Position numbers and translations under genes: made by a program. 35,364 bases of DNA from CAYNFH01 sp964396385 (lineage in GTDB: Bacteria; Armatimonadota; Chthonomonadetes; Chthonomonadales; CAJBBX01): NCBI GenBank assembly GCA_964396385.1, contig CAYNFH010000038.1, positions 1-35,364 of the forward strand, read 5' to 3'. Shown in pieces: positions 13,722-21,800 of the stretch (position 1 is its first letter; each line of letters opens with the position of its first letter). The notes under the pieces are model-generated. The model was not told where the DNA came from. It searched no databases and saw only the letters and a program-made list of their open reading frames with translations.

Positions 13722-15445
13722 CCCAAGTCCGGGTTCTTACGCGGCGTAATGTCCGATTCCGCGTAGTCCGCCAGGTTGGCGGCGAAGACCCGGTGGTATC
13801 CGCCGGACCCGGAGGCCGTGTAGAGCCCCACTTCGTCGGTATCGTCGAACGTGGCGCCACCGCGGGGCGAGACCGCCACGTCCCGCGTGGTCCCGTTGGG
13901 CTTGGTCACCGTCACGCGGCCTACCCCGGGCGGAGCGTCCAGCACAATGGGGGAGCCGGTGCGCACCTGCGCCTCCGCCGTATTGTCCGCGTGCGCCAGC
14001 CACCGAACCGCATTAGAGATGAAGATGGGGTAGCCCACTGTGAGCGGGAACCGACCGTGCGCCACGTCCAGCGCGAACCCTGTCCACAGGGCGCGCATCC
14101 GGTCCTTCTCGCCCGCCACGATGGCCGGCCCCGATTCCGAGCTGGCCAGCTCCTGGCCCCATTGCGCCGGCCGAGCCGTGTGCATGGAGGTCCACTGGAG
14201 CGCACCAAAGTCCACATACCGCATCACCGGGTGCGTGCGGTTGGGATCGATCAGGCTCTCACTTTCGTGGGAGCCTGCCGGGACCGCGGGAGACTGGTTG
14301 CTCGCGCAGTCCGCGAACAGGTAGTTCCCCTCCGGCAGCGACTTCGGCGCGGAGCCGTCGAAGATTACCACGTCGTAGCCCGCCGGAGTGGTGAAGCCTC
14401 CCGGCTTCACCAGGCTCAGGTCGACGTCTGGGTCCGACTGGAGCCCGTCCTCAAGGAACACGTTCCCGTCTGTTACCAGCAGCGTCTTGATGGTCTTTCG
14501 AGGGGTGATGACGAGCGCCGCCTGGTTGTCGGCGGCCAGGTCGTCCTTCACGTCCAGCTTGACGGTCAACGTGATCGGCTGCGCCGGCTCCGGCAGGTCG
14601 AAGATCTCGGGGTTCTCGGCGCTGGCGGCCAGGTTGACCTCGTGGGCGTCCAGCAGATCCTTGTCGTGGAGCAGCTCCACGTCGAACGTCTGCGGTTTGG
14701 TATCGAAGTTGCGGACGGTGACGAACACCTCCACCTTCCGCTCGCCGGTAAGGCTCCGCCGGTAATCCACCGCGGCGATACCGACGTTGTGGCTGGACTT
14801 GCCGATGGGGTGGAAAACGACGTGCGCTTTGCCCAGGTTGACGTTGGTGATCGGCGCGAACGCCCCGTCGGACACCACGTCTATCTGCGAAGCGTCCCGC
14901 GTGGCGACGAGCGCCGCAGCCAGGTTCACGGCGTCCCGCATGTTGGTGTCGGTCTCGTGCGGCTTCAGCGCGTTGATGGCTCTTGCCAGCTCACTCTTGT
15001 CGCCAGAGAAGCCGGTCATCGCCTCGGGCCGCGCCGCTGCGGAGACCACCATCATCTGGTCCTCCGGCCGCATCCCGTTTACCACACGGAGCGATTCGTG
15101 CTTCGCCTCGTCCAGCCGGCTGCGGCCTACGTCCGTGGCGGTCATGGAAGCGCTCGTGTCCACCACGATAACTACGCTCCGGCCGCCGATGCCCTTACCG
15201 CGCCAGAACGGCCGCGAAAGCGCGAACACCAGTAGCGCCACCGCGATAAGCTGGAGCAGCAGCAGCAGGTTCTTGCGCAGCTTCTGGAACGGCGCGTTGG
15301 CCTGGACGTCCCGGATGACCTGGCTCCAGAGGAAGGTGGAGGAGACGACCACGTCCCTCCGCCGGAGCTTGAGGATGTACATCAGGACGATGAGCCCCGC
15401 GATGGGCAGCAGCCAGAGGAGGCTGAGGGGGGAGAAGAAGCTCAT
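13589..15445 (-). CDS. BatA-like VWA-domain membrane protein
   Basis: The 618-residue protein begins with the BatA (aerotolerance regulator) N-terminal pattern: FFSPLSLLWLLPIAGLIVLM, a basic stretch KLRRRDVVVSSTFLW and a second membrane helix NLLLLLQLIAVALLVFALSR. A VWA domain follows with the MIDAS motif VVDTSASM and TNMRDAVNLAAALV. A long beta-rich periplasmic-type part contains a glutamine-amidotransferase-like region. A C-terminal membrane helix, LWPWLAACLLGLLGFEWYAF, ends the protein. BatA-type proteins work with MoxR ATPases and DUF58 proteins; the cargo is unknown. The ATG at 15445 has no clear Shine-Dalgarno site; a CGGTTGAAGGTTG repeat lies just upstream. The DUF58 gene is upstream on the same strand, 106 nt away. 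Confidence 0.87.
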   Translation of the reverse strand: MSFFSPLSLLWLLPIAGLIVLMYILKLRRRDVVVSSTFLWSQVIRDVQANAPFQKLRKNLLLLLQLIAVALLVFALSRPFWRGKGIGGRSVVIVVDTSASMTATDVGRSRLDEAKHESLRVVNGMRPEDQMMVVSAAARPEAMTGFSGDKSELARAINALKPHETDTNMRDAVNLAAALVATRDASQIDVVSDGAFAPITNVNLGKAHVVFHPIGKSSHNVGIAAVDYRRSLTGERKVEVFVTVRNFDTKPQTFDVELLHDKDLLDAHEVNLAASAENPEIFDLPEPAQPITLTVKLDVKDDLAADNQAALVITPRKTIKTLLVTDGNVFLEDGLQSDPDVDLSLVKPGGFTTPAGYDVVIFDGSAPKSLPEGNYLFADCASNQSPAVPAGSHESESLIDPNRTHPVMRYVDFGALQWTSMHTARPAQWGQELASSESGPAIVAGEKDRMRALWTGFALDVAHGRFPLTVGYPIFISNAVRWLAHADNTAEAQVRTGSPIVLDAPPGVGRVTVTKPNGTTRDVAVSPRGGATFDDTDEVGLYTASGSGGYHRVFAANLADYAESDITPRKNPDLGGNPPGQVGRRVSVTRELWPWLAACLLGLLGFEWYAFHRRTFVS

Positions 15446-15463
15446 AGCGCGGTTGAAGGTTGT

Positions 15464-15494
15464 CCCAGCCCCTCGGACCAGTGGCGGGGCTGGG
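15464..15494. other. Hairpin between DUF58 and BatA-like genes
   Basis: CCCAGCCCC (15464-15472) and GGGGCTGGG (15486-15494) form a perfect 9-bp stem around a 13-base loop. No T-run follows on either strand, so it may stabilise or attenuate the transcript rather than terminate it. Confidence 0.55.
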
Positions 15495-15551
15495 CACCCC
15501 GGTTGATGTTTGACGGATGGCAGCGCACGGACCAGTGCATACGGGACCGAA

Positions 15552-16430
15552 TCACTTGATCAGTCCTCCCTGCCGCAGGTACTTGAGGATCACGTCCTCA
15601 AACGGAGTGGCCGTGGAGGTGCGGATATAGTCCATGCCGTACCGGTTGGCGAATGTCTCAATCTCTCCGCAGAACGCATCCAGCGCCGCCTGGTACCGGG
15701 AGAGCAGCGCCGGGTTCACGCTCATCTCCTTGGCTTCGCCGGTCTCGCTGTCGATGATCCGCAGATCCCCCACGAGAGTGGGGTGCAGCTCCTCTTCGTC
15801 CAGGATATGGATCAGCGCCACCTGGTATCCCCGGGCCAGCAGCGATTTCAGCCCTTCCGGCCACCGCGGGTCCAGGAAGTCCGATAGTACGAGCCCGACG
15901 CCCCGGTAGCGCGCCCGGGCGGCGAACGCCTTCATGGCCGCGGCGAACGAGGTCTCACCGGACGCCTGCACCCGGTTCAGGTACCGGAAAAACGGAAGGA
16001 CCGCCACCTTGCCGCGCTTGGTGGGCAGCGCGTCCCCAAGCCCGGTCGCGAAAGCGGTCAGGCTCACCCGGTCGTAGTTGGCGAGACCGATGTAACCGAT
16101 TGCGGCGGCCATGCGGGCGGCGTAGTGCAGCTTCTTCGGGGCGCCGAAGTCCATGCTCTTGCTGGTGTCCAGCAGGAGCGCCAGGTAGAGGTCCTCCTCC
16201 TCGATGAATAGCTTAACGAACAGCTTCTCCAGGCGCGCGGCGGTGTTCCAGTCTACGTAGCGCAGGTCATCGCCCAGGATGTATTCGCGATAGTCCGCAA
16301 ACTCCACACTGGTGCCGCGCTTGACGGACCGCTTCTCGCCCTTCATCTGCCCCGCGAAGGGCCGCTTGGCGATGAGCGAGAACCGCTCCAGCTTCTTCAG
16401 GAAGGCGGGGTCCAGGATCTCTTCCGGCAT
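15552..16430 (-). CDS. DUF58 / VWA-like protein
   Basis: The start is the ATG at 16430, which begins MPEEILDPAF; the open frame continues far upstream but through the rhomboid gene. The 292-residue product shows the DUF58 signature SVKRGTSVEFADYREYILGD, then DLRYVDWNTAARLEKLFVKL. Next comes a VWA-like core with LLLDTSKSMDFG (MIDAS-like DxSxS) and GETSFAAAMKAFAARA, and a C-terminal region (VALIHILDEEELHPTLVGDL). DUF58 proteins act with MoxR AAA ATPases and BatA-type VWA proteins in the cell envelope. The gene starts 2 nt after the rhomboid stop and is followed by BatA. No MoxR gene is in the window. Confidence 0.9.
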   Translation of the reverse strand: MPEEILDPAFLKKLERFSLIAKRPFAGQMKGEKRSVKRGTSVEFADYREYILGDDLRYVDWNTAARLEKLFVKLFIEEEDLYLALLLDTSKSMDFGAPKKLHYAARMAAAIGYIGLANYDRVSLTAFATGLGDALPTKRGKVAVLPFFRYLNRVQASGETSFAAAMKAFAARARYRGVGLVLSDFLDPRWPEGLKSLLARGYQVALIHILDEEELHPTLVGDLRIIDSETGEAKEMSVNPALLSRYQAALDAFCGEIETFANRYGMDYIRTSTATPFEDVILKYLRQGGLIK

Positions 16431-16432
16431 GG

Positions 16433-17425
16433 TTACTCTCTCGCTCCGTCCTTCGGCTGGCCCTGTCCAGGCTGCCCGGACGTAACCGGGACGACCGGCC
16501 CCAGGCGGACATTCGGCTCGCGGGCCAGCGCCTCGCGCGCCAGATCGGCCGCCCGAAGGTGGCCGAGGCGCTCCTCCAGACCCACCAACTCGGCCAGCAC
16601 CAGGGCACGCTGAGGCGGACGGATCGGCTCCAGCACGCGAAGGCTCTTTTCGTACAGCGCGGCCGCGGACTCGACGTTTCCGGATCGGTACGCCTCGTCG
16701 CCCCGCCACAGATACCATTCGCCCAGCCAGGGCAGCTTCGTCACGGACAGAAACGACAGCGCGCACAGCAGCGCCAGCGTCGCGCCCGAGAGGGCACGCC
16801 ACCGCTTCGCCACGAAGAGCGACCCGCACGCGATGCCGAAAAGGAAGCCGGCGCCATGGGCAAAATTCGCGACCGGCATCCAGTGCGCCCACGTGGCGAT
16901 CACACAGAAGATGCCCCAGCCGACCAGCAGCTTGAGATTACCGGGAGTGGCCACGGCGCGCCAGAGCGGCTTCTCCCTGCGGCCCGCCCACATGAGCCCG
17001 AACATGGCGTAGACCACTCCCGACATGCCGATGCCGGGCACGCCGGAGAACGCCAGCTCAGCGCAGCAGGCCACAAGGCCGGAAAGGAGAAGGAACGCCA
17101 CCCACGCCGGACGGCTCAGAGTGGCCTCCAGGATCCATCCGAGCTGGTACAGCCACATCATGTTGAACAGAATGTGCAGCAGTCCGCCGTGCGCGAAGAT
17201 GGCGGTCAACAGGAGAAAGTACTGACCGCTCCAGATAGCGCCCGGGCTGGGCGACGCCAGCCGCGCGACGGGATCCAGTGCCGCCAGATGGATGCCGAAC
17301 TCGGACAGTAGCTGCGGCAGGCTGAAGAGGACCGAGAGACCGATGGCGATCCAGGTGAAGATCGGCCTCCGGCTCAGGAGTGCTGCGGGCTGGCGCGGGG
17401 GGGCTTTGCTGGCAACGTCGGACAT
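16433..17425 (-). CDS. Rhomboid-family intramembrane serine protease with TPR-like tail
   Basis: The 330-residue protein from ATG 17425 has the rhomboid core: HILFNMMWLYQLG (His84, Asn88), GIGMSGVVYAMFG with catalytic Ser135 in GxSG, and NFAHGAGFLFGI with catalytic His190. About six helices span residues 22 to 225. The last 100 residues (YLWRGDEAYRSGNVESAAAL, then YEKSLRVLEPI) look like a TPR-type helical repeat and probably sit in the cytoplasm. It cleaves membrane proteins inside the bilayer; the substrate is unknown. A TACAAT hexamer ends 7 nt before the ATG, so its transcript may be leaderless. It is followed by the DUF58 and BatA-like genes, a likely operon. Confidence 0.9.
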   Translation of the reverse strand: MSDVASKAPPRQPAALLSRRPIFTWIAIGLSVLFSLPQLLSEFGIHLAALDPVARLASPSPGAIWSGQYFLLLTAIFAHGGLLHILFNMMWLYQLGWILEATLSRPAWVAFLLLSGLVACCAELAFSGVPGIGMSGVVYAMFGLMWAGRREKPLWRAVATPGNLKLLVGWGIFCVIATWAHWMPVANFAHGAGFLFGIACGSLFVAKRWRALSGATLALLCALSFLSVTKLPWLGEWYLWRGDEAYRSGNVESAAALYEKSLRVLEPIRPPQRALVLAELVGLEERLGHLRAADLAREALAREPNVRLGPVVPVTSGQPGQGQPKDGARE

Positions 17426-17432
17426 ACCACCT

Positions 17433-17438
17433 ATTGTA
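17433..17438 (-). promoter_or_regulatory. -10-like box close to the rhomboid start
   Basis: On the minus strand 17438-17433 is TACAAT, followed by AGGTGGT and then the ATG at 17425. A spacing of 7 nt from the -10 hexamer to the start codon would put the transcription start at or next to the ATG. The AGGTGG lies too close to the ATG for a normal Shine-Dalgarno site. Confidence 0.5.
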
Positions 17439-17474
17439 CGTATGATTCCGCCGCCGCGTTGAGGGAGGATCGAT

Positions 17475-17588
17475 TCACCACAGAGGACGCAGAGAGCGCA
17501 GAGAAACGCGGATGAAGGGAGAGGCCCGGATGGGACGCCATTCACCTCCTCAAGTCTCCTCTGTGACCTCTGTGTCCTCTGTGGTGAG
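17475..17588. repeat. Imperfect inverted repeat of the CACCACAGAGG type
   Basis: The left arm at 17475-17503 contains CACCACAGAGGACGCAGAG. The right arm at 17557-17588 is its approximate reverse complement and contains CTCTGTGTCCTCTGTGGTG. About 53 bases lie between them. Each arm is internally repetitive (units near CAGAGGAC, CAGAG). The element fills the gap between the phytanoyl-CoA-dioxygenase-like gene and the rhomboid gene. Similar CACCACAGAG strings occur as dispersed intergenic repeats in other bacteria; I know of no assigned function. Confidence 0.8.
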
Positions 17589-17595
17589 TGCCTTT

Positions 17596-18441
17596 TCACC
17601 CCCTGGACGGCTCCGGCATCTTTTCCCGCATCTTGCGCGACAGCTCCGCCAGGTGGCCGTCGTTCGCCATTACCTGCTCCAAATGGCGCATCCGCTGCTG
17701 TCCCGCCGTCCGCATCATCTTCTCGCCATAGTTGCGCTCCAGCCAGAACCGGGCGTGCCCCGCGATGTAGCCGCGGAGATCCTCCAGCCGGTCCGCCGGA
17801 TACCGCTGGCAGAGGTTGATGGTGAACATCCGCCGCCGCACCCCACCTCCAAACGCCGCGTGCTTGGTGTTGTGGTTGAAGCAGACTACGTCTCCCGGCA
17901 TCGTCTCCAACGCCACCGCCGGGATGTCCCTGCCCGGGAATCCCCACGCCTCTTCGCTCCTCCGCACGGTCTCCTGCAGCGCGTTCGCGAAGCGGTCCCC
18001 AATGAGGTGGCTCCCGGGAACGACACGCAGGCAGCCGGTATCCCGGGTGAGCGGATCCAGATAGAACGCCAGTTTGATGTGCCGGATCTCCGTGTTCCAG
18101 CCGTCGGAGTGCCAGCCGGTGTCGCCGACGTAGTAGTTGCCGTCGCTGCCCATATAGTTGAAGTCCTCGCCCAGCAGCGACGCCCCGATTCCCAGGATAC
18201 GGGGGTCATCCAGCAGCGAGCAGAGTCCCTCGTGCTGATCGATGAAGGGCACAATACACGATCGGCGCTGCTCGTCGTGCGGGCGTCCCGCGTGCCCGCC
18301 TCCGTGCTCGGCCCAGACCTGCTCGAAGTCCGCCGTCACGTGGGCGATCCGGTCCGCCAGCAATCCGGGGAACGCCAGGAAGCCAAAGGTGTCAAAGAAC
18401 GAGGTCTGTTGTGGTGTGAGGTTGTCCATTGAGGTGTCCAT
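17596..18441 (-). CDS. Phytanoyl-CoA dioxygenase (PhyH)-like Fe(II)/2-oxoglutarate oxygenase
   Basis: The 281-residue protein has the double-stranded beta-helix features of the PhyH family. These are the facial triad HxD in TGWHSDGW (His about 111, Asp about 113), the RDTGCLRVVPGSH stretch typical of PhyH proteins, a distal His near 194 in HNTKHAAFGG, and the 2-oxoglutarate-binding Arg in RRRMFTIN. It would hydroxylate a small molecule with 2-oxoglutarate, O2 and Fe(II); the substrate is not predictable. Two ATGs (18441 and 18429) are possible and neither has a clear ribosome-binding site. The rhamnulokinase gene ends 31 nt upstream on the same strand, so the two may be co-transcribed. Confidence 0.88.
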   Translation of the reverse strand: MDTSMDNLTPQQTSFFDTFGFLAFPGLLADRIAHVTADFEQVWAEHGGGHAGRPHDEQRRSCIVPFIDQHEGLCSLLDDPRILGIGASLLGEDFNYMGSDGNYYVGDTGWHSDGWNTEIRHIKLAFYLDPLTRDTGCLRVVPGSHLIGDRFANALQETVRRSEEAWGFPGRDIPAVALETMPGDVVCFNHNTKHAAFGGGVRRRMFTINLCQRYPADRLEDLRGYIAGHARFWLERNYGEKMMRTAGQQRMRHLEQVMANDGHLAELSRKMREKMPEPSRG

Positions 18442-18472
18442 GCGGCGTTGGGGCGGCCTTGTGTGCGTACCC

Positions 18473-19957
18473 CTACGGATTCATGATGCCCAGCAGCCTC
18501 TCATACGGCTCATCCCATGCGCCTGTGTTCGAGGGAAGGTACTCCACCAGCGGGAAGGACGTGCGGATCAACGTACGTGCCTCCGCCAGGGAGCTTAGGC
18601 CGCCGGTGGCGACCGCCTGGACCACCACATTGCCCAGGGCGGTAGCCTCCACCGGACCGGCCAGGACGCGCCGTCCGCTTGCGTCGGCGGTCGCCTGGCA
18701 GAGCTGCTGGTTCTGGCAGCCGCCGCCTATGACGTGGATCGTCTCAATGCGCTGTTCCGTCACATCCTCCAGCCGCTCGATTACCCGTCGGTACTTCAGC
18801 GCCAGGCTCTCCGTGATGCACCGGACCGTCGCCGCCACGCCGTCCGGGCACCGCTGCCCGCTCCGCCGGCACGCGTCCGCGATGGCCGCGGGCATATCCG
18901 GGGGGTTGAGGAAGCTCGGGTCGTCCGGGTCCAGAAGCGCCGCGAACGGCTCCGCGCCCGCCGCCATCGCCGCAAGCTCATCGTATCCATACGAGGCGCC
19001 CTGCCGGTTCCAGCACCGCCGGCACTGCTGCAGCAGCCATAGGCCCATGACGTTCCGCAGCAGCCGTGTGGTCCCGTACACGCCCCCCTCGTTGGTCAGG
19101 TTGTACTCCAGCGTGCGGTCGGTGATAATGGGACGATCCACCTCCACCCCCACGAGAGACCAGGTTCCGCAGCTCACGTATGCCCAGCCGCCGCCTCGCT
19201 CCGCCGGGACGCCCGCCACGGCGGAGCCGGTATCGTGGGTCGCCGGAGCGATGACGGGGGCCGGCTCGCCACCGGTATCCCGCAGGACGGACGCGTGCAG
19301 GGGGCCGAGCACGGCGCCGGAGGGCAGCACCTCGCCCAGGAAGTGCGTGGGGATGCCCAGCCGCTCCAGCATGGACTTCGCCCAGCCGCCATCGTTGGGG
19401 TTGTAGAACTGGGTGGTGGTGGCGATGGTAAACTCGTTGGCCTTCCGGCCGGTGAGCCAGTAGTTGAGCAGATCCGGCATCATCAGCAGTGATCGCGCTC
19501 CGTCCAGCAGCGCCGGGTCGAACTCCTTCACCGCCAGGAGCTGGAACAGCGTGTTGAGCTGCATGAACTGGATGCCGGTGGTGCGGTAGATCTCGTCGCG
19601 CGGAACCACGGAGAAAGCCAGCTCCATCATGCGGTCCGTGCGACTGTCGCGATAGTGATAGGGGATGCCGAGCAGCTCGTCGTGTCCATTGAGGAGGGCG
19701 TAGTCCACGCCCCAGGTGTCCACCCCGATGCCGTCGAGCCGTCCTCCGTGCTCGCGGGCAAAACGTGCCAACCCGTTCTTCACTTCCGCGTATAGCCGCA
19801 CCGTGTCCCAGTGGAAACGGTCCAGCAGCCATTGCGGCTCGTTCGGAAAGCGGTGGACTTCCTGGAGCGAGAGCCGTCCGCCCTGGATCTCACCCAGCAC
19901 GGCCCGCCCGCTCTCGGCCCCCAGGTCAAAGGTCAGGTAGCGCCCCGCCTCCGGCAT
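18473..19957 (-). CDS. rhaB: Rhamnulokinase-like FGGY carbohydrate kinase
   Basis: The start ATG at 19957 follows a strong GAAGGAGGCGAA site; an ATG at 19984 lies upstream of that site and is rejected. The 494-residue product matches rhamnulokinase, which phosphorylates L-rhamnulose to L-rhamnulose-1-phosphate. N-terminal motif YLTFDLGAESGRAVLGEI is the family's DLGAxSGR phosphate motif. GIGVDTWGVDYALL, PYHYRDSRTD and the C-terminal nucleotide motif HVIGGGCQNQQLCQATAD with AGPVEATALGN complete the FGGY fold. No rhaA or rhaD gene is in view, so substrate specificity rests on the motifs. The PhyH-like gene follows. Confidence 0.9.
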   Translation of the reverse strand: MPEAGRYLTFDLGAESGRAVLGEIQGGRLSLQEVHRFPNEPQWLLDRFHWDTVRLYAEVKNGLARFAREHGGRLDGIGVDTWGVDYALLNGHDELLGIPYHYRDSRTDRMMELAFSVVPRDEIYRTTGIQFMQLNTLFQLLAVKEFDPALLDGARSLLMMPDLLNYWLTGRKANEFTIATTTQFYNPNDGGWAKSMLERLGIPTHFLGEVLPSGAVLGPLHASVLRDTGGEPAPVIAPATHDTGSAVAGVPAERGGGWAYVSCGTWSLVGVEVDRPIITDRTLEYNLTNEGGVYGTTRLLRNVMGLWLLQQCRRCWNRQGASYGYDELAAMAAGAEPFAALLDPDDPSFLNPPDMPAAIADACRRSGQRCPDGVAATVRCITESLALKYRRVIERLEDVTEQRIETIHVIGGGCQNQQLCQATADASGRRVLAGPVEATALGNVVVQAVATGGLSSLAEARTLIRTSFPLVEYLPSNTGAWDEPYERLLGIMNP

Positions 19958-20022
19958 TTCGCCTCCTTCTCGCTGAGTCCTCATTCGCGAAGAGCGCCAG
20001 AATCCCTCCGCCCAGACGCAAG

Positions 20023-20057
20023 CCGGCGCCCGGTGGGATCATCCCACCGGGTGCCGG
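20023..20057. terminator. Strong hairpin, probable terminator
   Basis: CCGGCGCCCGGTGGGA (20023-20038) pairs with TCCCACCGGGTGCCGG (20042-20057) around the 3-base loop TCA: 16 bp with one non-Watson-Crick pair. It lies between the rhaB start and the end of the 40-residue peptide gene. No T-run follows, so classic rho-independent termination is uncertain. Confidence 0.65.
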
Positions 20058-20095
20058 AATTAGAAGCTGACGCTACTCACACTCGGTTGCGGACG

Positions 20096-20218
20096 CTACC
20101 AGATGTGCAACAGGGTGGCGCCTGCAGCCAAGCCCAGGAGTAGAAGTGCCTCGGTAAAGTCCAAGTTGCCCCCGCTCCAGAACTGCCGTGAGTGCGCAGC
20201 TCTGCCTCGATTTATCAT
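20096..20218 (-). CDS. 40-residue single-helix membrane peptide
   Basis: The ATG at 20218 is preceded by a good GCAGGAGGCGAGCG site and opens a 40-residue frame ending in TAG. An in-frame ATG at 20281 is upstream of that site and less likely. The N-terminal half is basic (MINRGRAAHSRQFWSGGN). The C-terminal half is one hydrophobic helix, TEALLLLGLAAGATLLHIW. It resembles small bacterial membrane peptides in size and layout, but I recognise no family. A strong hairpin (20023-20057) follows, so it may be its own short transcription unit. Confidence is moderate because so short an open frame could arise by chance. Confidence 0.5.
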   Translation of the reverse strand: MINRGRAAHSRQFWSGGNLDFTEALLLLGLAAGATLLHIW

Positions 20219-20394
20219 CGCTCGCCTCCTGCGTTCATGGTTACATGGACTGACGTGTGCTAAGGACGCGACGACATACAACGTGGTTCCATGTCCGCCC
20301 GCCGCCTTCTCTGCGGTTTATTGCGTGGTTTTGGGAGGCGCCCGACGTGGAAAAATGGGAGGCGGGGCGCAGCCAGCCCCCGGTACAGGAGGCA

Positions 20395-21467
20395 GTGCTC
20401 GTGAAGGAGACGTGCGGTCCGTCCAGCCAGTGGTGCGCGGGCTTGGGCTTTGCTGGGGAACGGGAGCTGGACGCGGGAGAGTTGGAAGACCTGCGCCGAG
20501 AATCGCGACGCTTCGTCAAACGAGGCGCCGCGGCGGCTACAGTGGCTGCGGGCTTCTTTGTAGCGCCGATTCTCTTTGCGATCTACGTGGTCGCTGCAGG
20601 CCGCAAGGATCTCTTCTGGAACGTGGGTATCGTGTTGTCGCTGTCAGCCGGCTTCTTTTTCGGCGGCCCGCCGCTCGCTCTGTGGGCCAGGGAACGGCTT
20701 CGGCGAGGCGCCCTGCTCCGGTCAGACGCATCCTTCGGCAAGGCGCTCATCTTTGTCGGCGACCGCGCGAAGCCTCGCTTCACGACGAAACTCTCCAGAA
20801 ACTGCTCCGGCTTCAGTTGTTGAGCCTGGAGCAGGAAGGGCCGCGATGCCTGGAGGCACTGGCGGCTTCGCGGCGAGCCTGGCGGCTCGATGGGGCGCGC
20901 ATCGCGGCGTACGTCCGCGTGGAGTATGCGGACGCGGAACCGCCGCCCGAGGCCGCGGCCATTGCGGCGGAGTGGGTTCAGCCGCTCTACACCATTCCTG
21001 GGGCTGTGGTACACGGCAACAGGCGCGAGCTGAGCGAGCCGGAGCGCCGGGAGCTCAGGCGTTATATCCGGGATCTGACGCTGAAGCCGGTCGGGCCCAC
21101 CCTCCTCCTGACGGCCTGGTTCTCCCTGCCGCTGATACTCGGCACCGCCGCACAGTACCAGGTGCAGCTCGTCTTGTGCGGCGCCATCACCGTCCGGACG
21201 TGGTACTGGATGGCCCGCAATCTTCAGCGGGCATCCCGCATAGCCAGGGACTTGCGGGCGGGGTCGGTCATGATCCTGCGTCGAGGTCCGCTGCCGGACG
21301 AGCTCGAATTCGAATACGATGGGGAGCTGTCCGAGCCGATCGAGATACTGCCAATCGCCCGCATCGACTGGACGGTAAATGGCCGGCCCGCCGGATGGCG
21401 GCGGATCGGCAAGGTGGCGCGCGTGAGGAGGAAGAGAGGAGAAGCTAATGTTCGCGAAGCGGTTTAG
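20395..21467 (+). CDS. Four-helix membrane protein gene with internal frameshift
   Basis: The 5' half lies in one frame: a GTG start at 20395 or 20401 after an AGGAGG site, with two helices GAAAATVAAGFFVAPILFAI and VGIVLSLSAGFFFGGPPLAL, ending at TGA 20821-20823. The 3' half lies in another frame, open to TAG 21465-21467. It begins with an amphipathic helix ETLQKLLRLQLLSLEQEGP and has two more helices, PTLLLTAWFSLPLILGTAAQ and QLVLCGAITVRTWYWMARNL. The two halves make one coherent protein if one base is added near 20764-20785, so this is probably a single-base deletion or an assembly error. No family is recognised. The last 20 bases overlap the next gene. Confidence 0.62.
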
Positions 21468-21786
21468 CAAACAGCGGGAGATGCCGGCGCCGAAATCCGA
21501 GGAGCAGGCGGTGCTTGTCTACATGGATGGCTCCTGCCAGCCTGACGAGGTGTATGCCCTGGAGGATCAGCTCGAGAGAGTAATTCAAGACGGGAGGCTG
21601 GGGGAGTTCGACGGCAACGAATTCGGACCGGATGAGACGACGCTGTTCATGTACGGACCGGATGCAGAGCGGCTGTTCGCGGGCATTGAGCCTGTTCTGC
21701 GGGCGCATCCGCTCTGCCACGGTGCCCGCGCGGTGATCCGGGAGGGCCAGCCTGGGACGGAGGCCCGTCAGGTGCTGTTGGCCTGA
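21448..21786 (+). CDS. Small acidic protein, unknown function
   Basis: The 112-residue protein starts at ATG 21448 after a GAGAGGAGAAG site, 20 bases before the preceding gene ends. The sequence has a compact alpha/beta layout with QAVLVYMDGSCQPDEVYALE, then GEFDGNEFGPDETTLFMYGP and DAERLFAGIEPVLRAH. The DGNE and LFMYGPDA pieces recur in uncharacterised bacterial proteins I have seen, but I cannot name a family. No signal peptide or membrane helix is present. The overlap suggests translational coupling with the membrane protein gene. Its stop lies 14 bases from the end of the convergent Uma2 gene. Confidence 0.7.
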   Translation: MFAKRFSKQREMPAPKSEEQAVLVYMDGSCQPDEVYALEDQLERVIQDGRLGEFDGNEFGPDETTLFMYGPDAERLFAGIEPVLRAHPLCHGARAVIREGQPGTEARQVLLA

Positions 21787-21800
21787 CGTGGCGCGAGGAA

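Noticed and set aside
13703..15235. Plus-strand frame of 510 codons opposite the BatA-like gene
   Set aside because: Long antisense frame explained by GC bias; Arg/His/Val/Asp-rich translation with no motif.
17426..17947. N-terminal extension of the rhomboid frame to 17947
   Set aside because: It would run through the inverted repeat and antisense to the PhyH-like gene; the ATG at 17425 starts right before the first helix.
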